From contig JADDPM010000015.1 of the NCBI GenBank assembly GCA_016781885.1, forward strand, positions 1-22,903: a DNA stretch of 22,903 bases. Direction: 5' to 3'. Of the stretch, positions 7,118 to 14,957 are shown one piece after another. The notes under the pieces were generated by a model. It was not told the DNA's origin and did no database searches. It saw only the letters and a program-made list of their open reading frames with translations. The translations under genes were made by a program, and so were the position numbers. Source of the DNA: Rubrobacter sp. Its GTDB lineage: Bacteria; Actinomycetota; Rubrobacteria; Rubrobacterales; Rubrobacteraceae. Numbering within the stretch: position 1 is the first letter of the stretch; every line of letters begins with the position of its first letter.

Positions 7118-8794
7118 GTGACCAGCTACGGGTTCATCATCGACAATCGCAAGTGCATCGGTTGCCACGCCTGCACGGTTGCCTGCAAGGCGGAACACGA
7201 GGTGCCCGTGGGGGTGAACCGCACTTGGGTGAAGTACATAGAAAAAGGGGAATTCCCCGAGACCCAGCGGGCGTTCCACGTGATGCGATGCAACCATTGT
7301 GCCGACGCCCCATGCGTAACGGCCTGTCCCGTCACGGCGTTGTTCACGCGCGAGGACGGAATCGTGGACTTCAACTGGGATCGGTGCATCGGGTGCAAGG
7401 CCTGCACCCAGGCGTGCCCCTACGACGCGCTGTACATAGACCCAAACACCCACACAGCAGCCAAATGCAACTACTGCTCCCACCGGGTCGACGTGGGGCT
7501 CGAGCCAGCCTGCGTGTGGGTGTGCCCGGAGCACGCGATCATCAGCGGTGACATGGATGACCCGGAGACGGAGATCAGCAAGCTCCTCGCCCGCGAGAGC
7601 GTGCAGACGCGGAGACCCGAGAAGGGAACCAAACCCAAACTCTTCTATATAGATGGCGACGAGGCTGCTCTCCAGCCTGACGACGCCCCCGTGGCCTCGG
7701 ACTACATGTGGAGCAACCAGGCCCGCGGCGTAGGACACCATGCGCCGGATAACGGCCAGGGGGGGAACGGCCACGGAGGCTCGCTCACGCAGGGGGTTAT
7801 CCCCCTGGGGCGCAAGCCTGGAAGGACAGGATCGAGGGAGGGCAGCGCGCCCGAGCCCGCCGGGCCGGAACCGAGACCCAAAGTGCAGCCGGAGAAGGCG
7901 AGGAGGACCTACGACCAGCCCAACAGAGGCGTGATGTGGGGCAAGGAAGTTCCGGCTTACGTATGGACGAAGGCCATAGCCACCGGCTCGGTCGCCATCC
8001 CCTTCCTCGCGGTGGGCATCGGGGCGGCCGTCTCGGACGCGGCTCTATGGGCCGGGGCGATCCTGGGCTTGGTCTTCATGGCGGCCACCGGCGGGCTCCT
8101 GATCTCCGACCTCGACCGGCCCGACCGCTTCCACTACGTGCTCCTGAGGCCGCAGTGGAGGAGTTGGCTCGTCAAGGGCGCCTACATCATCACCGCCTTC
8201 GGCGGCGTTCTCTCCCTGTGGGTGCTCATAAAGCTTCTCGGCCTCTTTGGCGTCGTCCCGCAGGGCGTCAGCCAGGGGGCGGATGTGGTGCTGGCGTGGC
8301 CGCTGGTGATGCTGGCGGGCGCTACGGCGGTCTACACGGCGTTTCTCTTCGCGCAGTGCAAGGGACGGAGTTTCTGGCAGAGCCCGGCACTCCCGCTGCA
8401 CATGCTCGTTCATGCGGCCGTGGCCGGCGCGGCGGCCCTGTACCTAGTATCGCTCTTCGTCGAGGGATTGCAGCCGCTGAGAGGGGTGCTCGCGCTAACG
8501 CTGGCGCTCAGCCTTATCTTGGGGATCCTGGTCTTCTGGGCGGAGCTCGCCGTAGAGCACCCGGATCGTGATGCCGCAAGGGCGGCGGAGATGATCTACA
8601 AGGGCCATTACAAGAGGCTCTTCTGGGGAGGATCGGTGCTCCTGGGATCGCTTGTACCGCTCGCGTTGATAGCGTTGGGCGTTTTTCTGGCAGCCCCCGT
8701 GGCGGTGGCGGTTGCAGGGATTTTAGCGCTGATCGGGATACTGATCACCGAGCATGCATGGGTCGAGGCCCCGCAGTTGATCCCGCTAGCTTAA
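7118..8794 (+). CDS. Fused four-cluster ferredoxin / NrfD-type membrane subunit of a molybdoenzyme
   Basis: A 558-residue fusion of two subunits that are usually separate. Residues 1-150 are a DmsB/PsrB-like ferredoxin with sixteen cysteines for four [4Fe-4S] clusters: C13/16/19/23, C58/61/66/70, C90/93/96/100 and C117/120/132/136. A long polar linker (about 160-270, rich in Gly, Pro and charges) joins a NrfD/PsrC-like membrane domain (about 275-550, roughly eight helices) with the family signature ISDLDRPDRFHYVLLRP (329-345). It should pass electrons between the molybdenum subunit and the quinone pool. The start is GTG at 7118 with AAGGAG (7105-7110) ahead. The catalytic-subunit gene follows 32 bases later, so one operon is likely. 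The ferredoxin part has no export signal, which points to a cytoplasm-facing complex. Confidence 0.9.
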   Translation: MTSYGFIIDNRKCIGCHACTVACKAEHEVPVGVNRTWVKYIEKGEFPETQRAFHVMRCNHCADAPCVTACPVTALFTREDGIVDFNWDRCIGCKACTQACPYDALYIDPNTHTAAKCNYCSHRVDVGLEPACVWVCPEHAIISGDMDDPETEISKLLARESVQTRRPEKGTKPKLFYIDGDEAALQPDDAPVASDYMWSNQARGVGHHAPDNGQGGNGHGGSLTQGVIPLGRKPGRTGSREGSAPEPAGPEPRPKVQPEKARRTYDQPNRGVMWGKEVPAYVWTKAIATGSVAIPFLAVGIGAAVSDAALWAGAILGLVFMAATGGLLISDLDRPDRFHYVLLRPQWRSWLVKGAYIITAFGGVLSLWVLIKLLGLFGVVPQGVSQGADVVLAWPLVMLAGATAVYTAFLFAQCKGRSFWQSPALPLHMLVHAAVAGAAALYLVSLFVEGLQPLRGVLALTLALSLILGILVFWAELAVEHPDRDAARAAEMIYKGHYKRLFWGGSVLLGSLVPLALIALGVFLAAPVAVAVAGILALIGILITEHAWVEAPQLIPLA

Positions 8795-8826
8795 AGCGTC
8801 AGGTTCGAGAGTAGAACGGAGAGGCA

Positions 8827-11733
8827 ATGCGCAAAGAACCCGGCAGGTCTTTGATCGAGCGGGCGGCGACGAAGCTGCGGCTTATCCCCGATGTGGACCA
8901 GCCCGAGAACGGCCAGAATGAGATAGAACGCATGGTCCCGGGGAGTACCCTGACCAACTTCCCGCCCCCCGAGAGGTGGGACGACTGGACGGAGTACGAG
9001 GCCCGGGGCTGGACCCGCAAAGAGAAAAAGAACTACCAGATAGTCCCTACGGTCTGCTTTAACTGCGAGTCCGCCTGCGGTCTACTTGCCTACGTGGACA
9101 AGGACAAGAACGAGGTCAGGAAGTTCGAGGGGCACCCGCTGCACCCGGGGAGCCGGGGGCGGAACTGTGCGAAGGGCCCGGCGACCATCAACCAGATCAA
9201 GGATCCCGGGCGCATCCTCCACCCGATGCGGCGTGTAGGGCCACGCGGCTCCGGCGAGTGGGAGCGGGTGAGCTGGGAGGAGGCCCTCGAGGATATCGGT
9301 GGCCGCATCGGCACGGCCATCCGGGAGGGGCGGAGAGAAGAGATCATGTACCATGTCGGACGCCCCGGCTTCGAGCACCAACACATGGAGCGCATCTTCA
9401 GGGCGTGGGGGGTGGACGCTCACAACTCGCACACCAATGTTTGCTCCAGCGGCGGCAGGTTCGGCTACCAGCTGTGGAGCGGCTTCGACCGGCCCTCGCC
9501 GGACTACGCCAACGCTAAGGCCATAGTGCTCGTCAGCGCCCACCTGGAGAGCGGCCACTACTTCAACCCCCACGCCCAGAGAATCATTGAGGCCAGGATG
9601 AAGGGCGCCAAGCTTATAGTCCTCGACCCCAGGCTCTCGAATTCGGCGGCGAAGGCGGACTACTGGCTCCCCACCCGTCCGGGTTCCGAGGCGGCCGTCC
9701 TCCTGGCGATGGCCCGCGTCATCCTCGAAGAGGGTCTCTACGACGCCCGGTTCCTGCACGACTGGACCAACTGGCAGCAGTACCTCGGAGAGCTACATCC
9801 TGAGAAGGACCGGGAATCGTTCGACGACTTTATCGAGGCGCTCAAGGAAGACTATGCTCAGTACACCCCGCGGTATGCGGAGGCCGAGAGCGGGGTATCG
9901 GCGGAGAAGATCCTGGAGGTAGCACGCGTAATAGGGGAGGCCGGGCCGGCCGTAGCCGCGCACATCTGGCGGGCAGCGGCGGCGGGCAACCTCGGCGGGT
10001 GGCAGGTTCCCCGCACCCTGGTCTTTCTGAACGTGCTGACCGGCAGCTGGGGAAAACCCGGCGGGACCAACCCCAACGGTTGGAACAAGTGGTTGCCGCA
10101 CTATTGGGAGGAGGCCCCGCCGCAGAAGGTCTGGAACGAGCTCACCTATCCCGACGAGTACCCGTTGGCTCAGTACGAGATGAGCATTCTCTTGCCCCAC
10201 TTCCTCAGAGAGGGGAGGGGGAGGGTAGACGTCTACTTCACCCGGGTACTGAACCCCGTGTGGACCTTCCCGGACGGGTTCTCCTGGATGGAGGTGCTCC
10301 AGAACAAGGACTACATCGGCTGCCACGTAGCACTTACGTCGACGTGGAACGAGACGGCGTACTTCGCCGACTACGTGTTGCCGATGGGATTGGCTTCGGA
10401 GCGTCACGACATTCAGAGCCAGGAGACCCACGCGGGGGTGTGGCTCTCCTTCAGGCAGCCGGTACTGCGCGAGGCAGCCCGGAGGCGAGGCGAGGACGTC
10501 CGGTATACCTACGAGACCAACCCCGGTGAGGTCTGGGAGGACGACGAGTTCTGGATCGAACTCAGCTGGCGAATAGACCCGGACGGCGAGATGGGCATAA
10601 GGCAGTACTTCGAGAGCCCCTACGCTCCGGGCGAGAAGCTCACGCTCGAGGACTACTATCGCTACGTCTTCGAGAACTCGGTGCCCGGGCTTCCGGAACG
10701 GGCCGCCGAAGAAGGACTCTCGTCCCTGGACTACATGCGCAAGTACGGGGCGTTCGAGGTGAAGAACGCTGCCTACGAGCGCAACATGCGCGAGCTCTCC
10801 GACGGAGAGGTAGAGGGCGCGAGGGTGGAGCCGGACGGCACCCTCACCACAGAGGAGAGCCGCATGAACGGGGTGATACGGGCAAACCGGAGGATGCCGC
10901 ACGTGGGCGTCCAGGTGCGAGACAAGCCGCGCGAGGGCTTCCCGACCCTTTCGGGAAAGCTAGAGGTATGGTCTCCGACGATGGCCGCCTGGGGCTGGCC
11001 GGAGCACGCGGCGCCCGGTTACATAAAGAGCCACGTCCACCCGGATAACCTGAAAGAAGGGCAGCTCGTCTTAAACGCGACCTTCCGGTTGCCGACCCTG
11101 ATTCACACGCGCAGCGGCAACTCTAAGTGGCTGAACGAGATCTCGAACAAGAACCCGGTCTGGATCAACCCGGGGGATGCGGAAGAACGCGGCGTAGAGA
11201 CCGGCGACCTCATCAGGGTTACTACCGAGATCGGCTACTCGGTGAACCATGCGTGGGTCACCGAGGGGATAGCGCCCGGCGTTATCGCCTGCTCGCACCA
11301 CCTGGGCCGCTGGCGTCGCAGGCAGGACAAGGGGGGGGATCGCTGGAGCAACTCCCTGGTGGACATGACCCGCGAAGCGGGCGGCTGGATGTTGCGGCAG
11401 GTGGAAGGCCCCGGCCCGTACGAGAGCTCCGACCCGGACACGAGCCGCATCTTCTGGAGCGACGGCGGGGTACACCAGAACCTCACCTTCGCCGTCCACC
11501 CGGACCCCATAAGCGGGATGCACTGCTGGCATCAGGCCGTCTATCTGGAGAGGGCGCGCCCCGAAGACCGCTACGGCGACATCTACGTGGATACGGAGAA
11601 GAGCAAGGAGACTTACCGGCGGTGGTTCGCGATGACCCGGCCCGGCCCCGTGGAGGGTGGACTCAGGCGCCCGGAGGTCTTCGACCGTCCCTACAGGCCG
11701 GACAGAGAGGTATTCTTCGTCAGAGAGGAGTAA
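8827..11733 (+). CDS. Molybdopterin oxidoreductase catalytic subunit (DMSO reductase family), candidate sulfite dehydrogenase
   Basis: A 968-residue catalytic subunit of the complex iron-sulfur molybdoenzyme family. The N-terminal [4Fe-4S] site is C77, C80, C84 and C114 (CFNCESACG, then NCAKG). NSHTNVCSSGG puts Cys206 where the molybdenum ligand is expected. The molybdopterin-binding domains follow (HLESGHYFNPHAQRI, LIVLDPRLSNSAAKADYWLP), and the C-terminal cap begins near LPTLIHTRSGNSKWL. There is no twin-arginine signal in the 76 residues before the cluster, so it probably works in the cytoplasm with its fused membrane partner. Substrate: not readable from motifs. The SulP gene 65 bases downstream and the sulfite-releasing Xsc nearby make sulfite oxidation to sulfate a reasonable guess. 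By eye it does not resemble the classical SoeA sulfite dehydrogenase; alternatives are polysulfide, formate or phenylacetyl-CoA oxidoreductases. ATG at 8827 has GGAG five bases upstream. Confidence 0.88.
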   Translation: MRKEPGRSLIERAATKLRLIPDVDQPENGQNEIERMVPGSTLTNFPPPERWDDWTEYEARGWTRKEKKNYQIVPTVCFNCESACGLLAYVDKDKNEVRKFEGHPLHPGSRGRNCAKGPATINQIKDPGRILHPMRRVGPRGSGEWERVSWEEALEDIGGRIGTAIREGRREEIMYHVGRPGFEHQHMERIFRAWGVDAHNSHTNVCSSGGRFGYQLWSGFDRPSPDYANAKAIVLVSAHLESGHYFNPHAQRIIEARMKGAKLIVLDPRLSNSAAKADYWLPTRPGSEAAVLLAMARVILEEGLYDARFLHDWTNWQQYLGELHPEKDRESFDDFIEALKEDYAQYTPRYAEAESGVSAEKILEVARVIGEAGPAVAAHIWRAAAAGNLGGWQVPRTLVFLNVLTGSWGKPGGTNPNGWNKWLPHYWEEAPPQKVWNELTYPDEYPLAQYEMSILLPHFLREGRGRVDVYFTRVLNPVWTFPDGFSWMEVLQNKDYIGCHVALTSTWNETAYFADYVLPMGLASERHDIQSQETHAGVWLSFRQPVLREAARRRGEDVRYTYETNPGEVWEDDEFWIELSWRIDPDGEMGIRQYFESPYAPGEKLTLEDYYRYVFENSVPGLPERAAEEGLSSLDYMRKYGAFEVKNAAYERNMRELSDGEVEGARVEPDGTLTTEESRMNGVIRANRRMPHVGVQVRDKPREGFPTLSGKLEVWSPTMAAWGWPEHAAPGYIKSHVHPDNLKEGQLVLNATFRLPTLIHTRSGNSKWLNEISNKNPVWINPGDAEERGVETGDLIRVTTEIGYSVNHAWVTEGIAPGVIACSHHLGRWRRRQDKGGDRWSNSLVDMTREAGGWMLRQVEGPGPYESSDPDTSRIFWSDGGVHQNLTFAVHPDPISGMHCWHQAVYLERARPEDRYGDIYVDTEKSKETYRRWFAMTRPGPVEGGLRRPEVFDRPYRPDREVFFVREE

Positions 11734-11742
11734 CCTGAGGGT

Positions 11743-11761
11743 TCGACGGGTTTCTCGTCGA
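11743..11761 (+). other. Small intercistronic hairpin
   Basis: TCGACG (11743-11748) pairs with CGTCGA (11756-11761) around a 7-base loop in the 65-base gap between the molybdoenzyme and SulP genes. It has no T-run. It may slow 3' decay or tune downstream expression; a chance origin is possible in DNA this GC-rich. Confidence 0.3.
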
Positions 11762-11798
11762 GGGAGACGTTAGCGAGGATGGTGGAGCGGGAGCGAGG

Positions 11799-13505
11799 GT
11801 GAGAGCTTTAGAGAGAATCGTCCCCGCTTATAGCTGGTTGAAGAACTACAGACGAGGTGATCTGTCCAGCGACCTCTCGGCGGCGCTGACTGTTACCGTG
11901 ATGCTGGTCCCGCAGGGGATGGCCTACGCCCTGCTCGCTGGGCTGCCGCCGATATATGGCCTCTACGCCTCAACCGTACCAGCCATACTCTACGCCCTGT
12001 TCGGCACCTCCAGGCACATGCCGGTCGGTCCCCCCGCGCTCATGGCGCTCCTTACGTTCACGAGCGTCTCCGCACTCGCCGAGCCTGGCTCCGGCGAGTA
12101 CATCTCCCTTGCCTTGCTGCTCGCCTTTATGGTCGGCGTGCTGCAGCTCGCGATAGGGCTCTTCAGGATGGGCTTCATAACCAACTTCATCCCGCGCCCG
12201 GTGTTGAGCGGCTTCATCTACGCCTCGGCCATAGTGATCGCCTTGAGTCAAATGCAGTACCTGCTGGGGATACCGCTCTCCGCCGGAGGCTCCACCGTGG
12301 GCACGGCGTTGGAACTTGCTCTCGGTGTCGGGGCTGCCGACCCGCTCACCCTCACCATCGGCGCGGGCAGCATCGTAGCGCTGGTTCTGCTGGCTAAAGG
12401 GGCGCCACGCCTCCCCGGTCCCCTCATGGTGGCGGCCGGGGCCACATTGATTGTCTATCTCCTCGGCCTGGATGGGAGGGGCGTCAGTGTCGTCGGGGAG
12501 GTGCCGCAGGGGCTGCCGAGTCTCTCCGTACCCGCCCTGGATCCCGGTTCGCTCCGCGCCCTGTTGCCGGCGGCCGTGGTCGTGGCGTTCGTGGGGTTCA
12601 TCGAGTCGATCTCGGTGGCGAAGGCGGTCGCTGCCAGAGAGAGGTACAAGATCGACTCTAACCAGGAGCTCAAGGCGCTCGGCTTCGCCAACCTTGGAGC
12701 CGCCTTCTTCTCGGGCTTCCCGGTCGCCGGGTCCTTCTCACGCACGGCCGTTCAGTACCAGTCGGGGGCCAAAACGCAGTTAGCCTCCATCATCACCGCG
12801 CTCATGATCCTGGCGACCCTGCTCTTTCTGACCCCGCTGTTCTACTACCTGCCGAACGCGGCACTTGCGGCGATCATCATGGTCGCGGTCTACAGGCTGC
12901 TCGACTTCGAAGAGGCAAGGCGCGTCTTCAAGATCCGGCGGGCCGATGGGGTCGCGCTGTTGCTCACCTTCGCGCTGACGCTCCTCGTCGGGGTCGAGGA
13001 GGGAATCATAGCCGGGGCCGCGTTCGCCCTGGTCATGTTCATCCGGCGCACTGCCTACCCCAACATATCCGAGATGGGTTACGTCGAGGAAGAGGACGCC
13101 TTCCTGGCCCTGAGGAGCTACCCTGAAGCGAAGACCTACCCGGAGGCCCTGATCATCCGCTTCGACGCCTCTTTCTACTACGCCAACGTGCCCTACTTAG
13201 AGGAGTGGCTGATAAAGGAGGTCGCCGACAGACCGGACCTGAAGCACATAATCATCGACGGCCGCAGTGTCAACAGCATCGACGTGACGGCTATAGAGGA
13301 CCTGGAAGACTTAATTTCGGGTTACCGCAACGGCGGGATAGATATCATGTTTACCCATCTGAAACTCCCGATCCGCGAACGGCTCAAAAAGGCCGGCTGG
13401 GAGGAGAAGTTTGGAGGCATCAACTACCCGACCACCAGGGAAGCCATCCGGGACATCGGCCTGCTGGGGAACCGCAGGCCCCGAGACTCCGAGCTCCACA
13501 GATGA
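11799..13505 (+). CDS. SulP-family anion (sulfate) transporter with STAS domain
   Basis: A 568-residue inner-membrane carrier of the SulP/SLC26 family, which moves sulfate and related anions. The signature runs ALTVTVMLVPQGMAYALLAG (29-48), followed by LPPIYGLYAS and GTSRHMPVGPPALMALL; about ten to twelve hydrophobic segments extend to about residue 425. A STAS domain follows at about 440-555 (ALIIRFDASFYYANVPYLEE; HIIIDGRSVNSIDVTAIEDL). The start is GTG at 11799. It follows the molybdoenzyme gene in the same direction, so I infer it handles sulfate or sulfite made by the island, probably export or pH-linked exchange; direction cannot be read from sequence, and bicarbonate or other anions are possible for this family. 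Confidence 0.92.
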   Translation: MRALERIVPAYSWLKNYRRGDLSSDLSAALTVTVMLVPQGMAYALLAGLPPIYGLYASTVPAILYALFGTSRHMPVGPPALMALLTFTSVSALAEPGSGEYISLALLLAFMVGVLQLAIGLFRMGFITNFIPRPVLSGFIYASAIVIALSQMQYLLGIPLSAGGSTVGTALELALGVGAADPLTLTIGAGSIVALVLLAKGAPRLPGPLMVAAGATLIVYLLGLDGRGVSVVGEVPQGLPSLSVPALDPGSLRALLPAAVVVAFVGFIESISVAKAVAARERYKIDSNQELKALGFANLGAAFFSGFPVAGSFSRTAVQYQSGAKTQLASIITALMILATLLFLTPLFYYLPNAALAAIIMVAVYRLLDFEEARRVFKIRRADGVALLLTFALTLLVGVEEGIIAGAAFALVMFIRRTAYPNISEMGYVEEEDAFLALRSYPEAKTYPEALIIRFDASFYYANVPYLEEWLIKEVADRPDLKHIIIDGRSVNSIDVTAIEDLEDLISGYRNGGIDIMFTHLKLPIRERLKKAGWEEKFGGINYPTTREAIRDIGLLGNRRPRDSELHR

Positions 13506-13567
13506 GCCGCGGCCCGTTAGTTCGGAGATGCAATAATCACGTCATTACATAACCGCAGGAGGAAATA

Positions 13568-13876
13568 TTGCAGCAGCCAGAGAAAGCCCTGTTCGCCCTA
13601 GTCTGTCCCCGATGTAATCGGGCGCTGTTTCACGTGGAAAGGGATGTCCTTGTGATGAACAGCACGGTCATCGAGTGGCCGGAGTCGCGCGGCTCGGGCT
13701 TCGACCTAGAGTGCTGGAGCTGCCAACGGATCACCACCCAGGTAGACGGCGCGAGGCTCCACATGCGCGGCCTGGATATCTACACGACCAGCCAGCGCCC
13801 CGGTGACCGCCCGGCCTTCCTGGTGCGCAACCCCGGTCCCACGGACGACGACCTGATCCAACGTCTGAAGGAATAA
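13568..13876 (+). CDS. Small zinc-ribbon protein, function unknown
   Basis: A 102-residue soluble protein with two CxxC pairs, CPRC (13-16) and CWSC (49-52), arranged like a zinc ribbon or rubredoxin-like metal site. I do not recognise a named family. It uses a rare TTG start at 13568, supported by a perfect AGGAGG (13557-13562) five bases upstream, so it is well set up for translation. It lies 62 bases after the SulP gene and is the last gene of the molybdoenzyme/SulP run, so a role in that complex's assembly or regulation is possible but unproven. GC-ending codons fit a real gene. Confidence 0.7.
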   Translation: MQQPEKALFALVCPRCNRALFHVERDVLVMNSTVIEWPESRGSGFDLECWSCQRITTQVDGARLHMRGLDIYTTSQRPGDRPAFLVRNPGPTDDDLIQRLKE

Positions 13877-14099
13877 CCGGCCTCGCGGTCGATCACGCTA
13901 CCTTCTCCGGGAAACCTTCTCTTAGCCCTACTAACGGCTCGGTACTCATAGTAGTGCGGGTTAGTATTGATCCCCCGATTTGGTAGCGAGTTCTCTGACC
14001 GCACGGAACGGTTCAAGAGTTGTAGCGATTCTCCCTGCCATCCACTTCAGCTAGTAGGATCAATCTTTACGAACACCGCTATCAGTGTGTTCACCGGGC
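13877..14099. other. Spacer between convergent genes, with an inverted repeat
   Basis: No gene is supported in these 223 bases, which are less GC-rich than their surroundings. An inverted repeat GAACAC (14071-14076) / GTGTTC (14087-14092) sits just beyond the stop of the minus-strand hypothetical gene and could end its transcript. Confidence 0.35.
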
Positions 14100-14576
14100 T
14101 CAGCCAGAGCCGCCACCTGCAGACTCTGCCCCTTCGACTGCACCTCCGACGACCTCCGCGCCGTCCGGTGAGGTGACCCGCCCCCGTTTCACGTCCGGGG
14201 AGGCGGTCGGGCTGCGCAGGCCCCGGCGGGTCGCATCACCCATGGGACCGAAATCCACGACCCAATCGGCGTCCGAACCCCAGTCTATCTCGTGGTCCCC
14301 CAGGACCATTCCGTATCGCTCCAGGGCCACCGCGCTTGCCGGCGAAGTCGTTCGCTGATACACCACATCCCCGACCCTGGCCTCTATCTTCAGGTCCACC
14401 ACGCGTGTATGGTGGCCCCTGCGCCAGCTCTCCCGATGCTCCCCGTCCGGCGTTCGCTCATAGCGAGCTATAGTATGATAGCTCCCAGTCCTCAGCGGGA
14501 TACTGACTTCGACCCGCTTGCCGAACGCCTCTGGGCTCATGCCCCCGAGATACACGCACGCCGTCTCGTAGTCCAT
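14100..14576 (-). CDS. Hypothetical protein, unrecognised
   Basis: A 158-residue product I cannot place. Its first two thirds (MDYETACVYLGGMSPEAFGK, then a beta-rich, charged stretch) look like a folded soluble domain; the last 30 or so residues are Gly/Ala/Ser-rich and probably disordered. No membrane segment, signal peptide or metal-binding motif is visible. The start is ATG at 14574-14576 with AGGGAAGGA immediately upstream, which supports a real gene. It is the only minus-strand gene between the molybdoenzyme run and xsc and is divergent from xsc, a position often held by regulators, but I see no helix-turn-helix. Confidence 0.5.
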   Translation of the reverse strand: MDYETACVYLGGMSPEAFGKRVEVSIPLRTGSYHTIARYERTPDGEHRESWRRGHHTRVVDLKIEARVGDVVYQRTTSPASAVALERYGMVLGDHEIDWGSDADWVVDFGPMGDATRRGLRSPTASPDVKRGRVTSPDGAEVVGGAVEGAESAGGGSG

Positions 14577-14957
14577 ATCCTTCCCTCTTCTGGCTAGCTT
14601 ATCGTGTGCCCTATGATATCAATGCGACCTCACGACAATTATACTGATAACCTATAGCGGTCAAGACCTTAACCTAGCCTGGCGGAACGGGCGAGGCTGC
14701 CCCGCAGAGATCCACAACGCCGGCAACGACGCCGCGTAAAGTAGACACAAGTTGGCCGAACGTTCGCCTTTCGTGCTCCTGGCGCCGCTCGCGGGAGGAC
14801 CATACGGTAGTCATAGACGATGCCAATGGCGTGATCTGAAACGCCAATGTTTGTATTTCTTGACACAAGTTGCTGCCCAAATGATGATTCATACTGGTTC
14901 ATAGAAAATGCAGTCGAGGCGATCGGTATCTTAGGGCGAGGGAAGGAGCAAGCACCT
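14577..14957. other. Divergent intergenic region upstream of xsc
   Basis: The 381 bases hold no supported gene; the open frame that extends xsc upstream to 14847 runs over the promoter and gives an un-Xsc-like N-terminus. Visible structure: the palindrome CGAACGTTCG (14757-14766); two exact copies of GACACAAGTTG (14744-14754 and 14862-14872), 118 bases apart; two copies of GCCAATG exactly 21 bases apart (14822 and 14843); and a TTGACA box. This is the likely control region of the sulfonate operon. Confidence 0.5.
14822..14888 (+). promoter_or_regulatory. Probable xsc promoter with upstream operator-like repeats
   Basis: TTGACA (14860-14865) is a perfect -35 box; 17 bases on is GATGAT (14883-14888), a weak -10, which would fit an activated promoter. 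Upstream, TGGCGT (14827-14832) and ACGCCA (14841-14846) form an inverted repeat with 8 bases between, overlapping a direct repeat of GCCAATG spaced 21 bases (two DNA turns). One GACACAAGTTG copy overlaps the -35 box. Confidence 0.5.

Noticed and set aside
14847..14957. N-terminal extension of xsc in the same open frame
   Set aside because: It covers the TTGACA promoter box, encodes a sequence unlike any Xsc N-terminus, and the ATG at 14958 has a well-placed AAGGAG.
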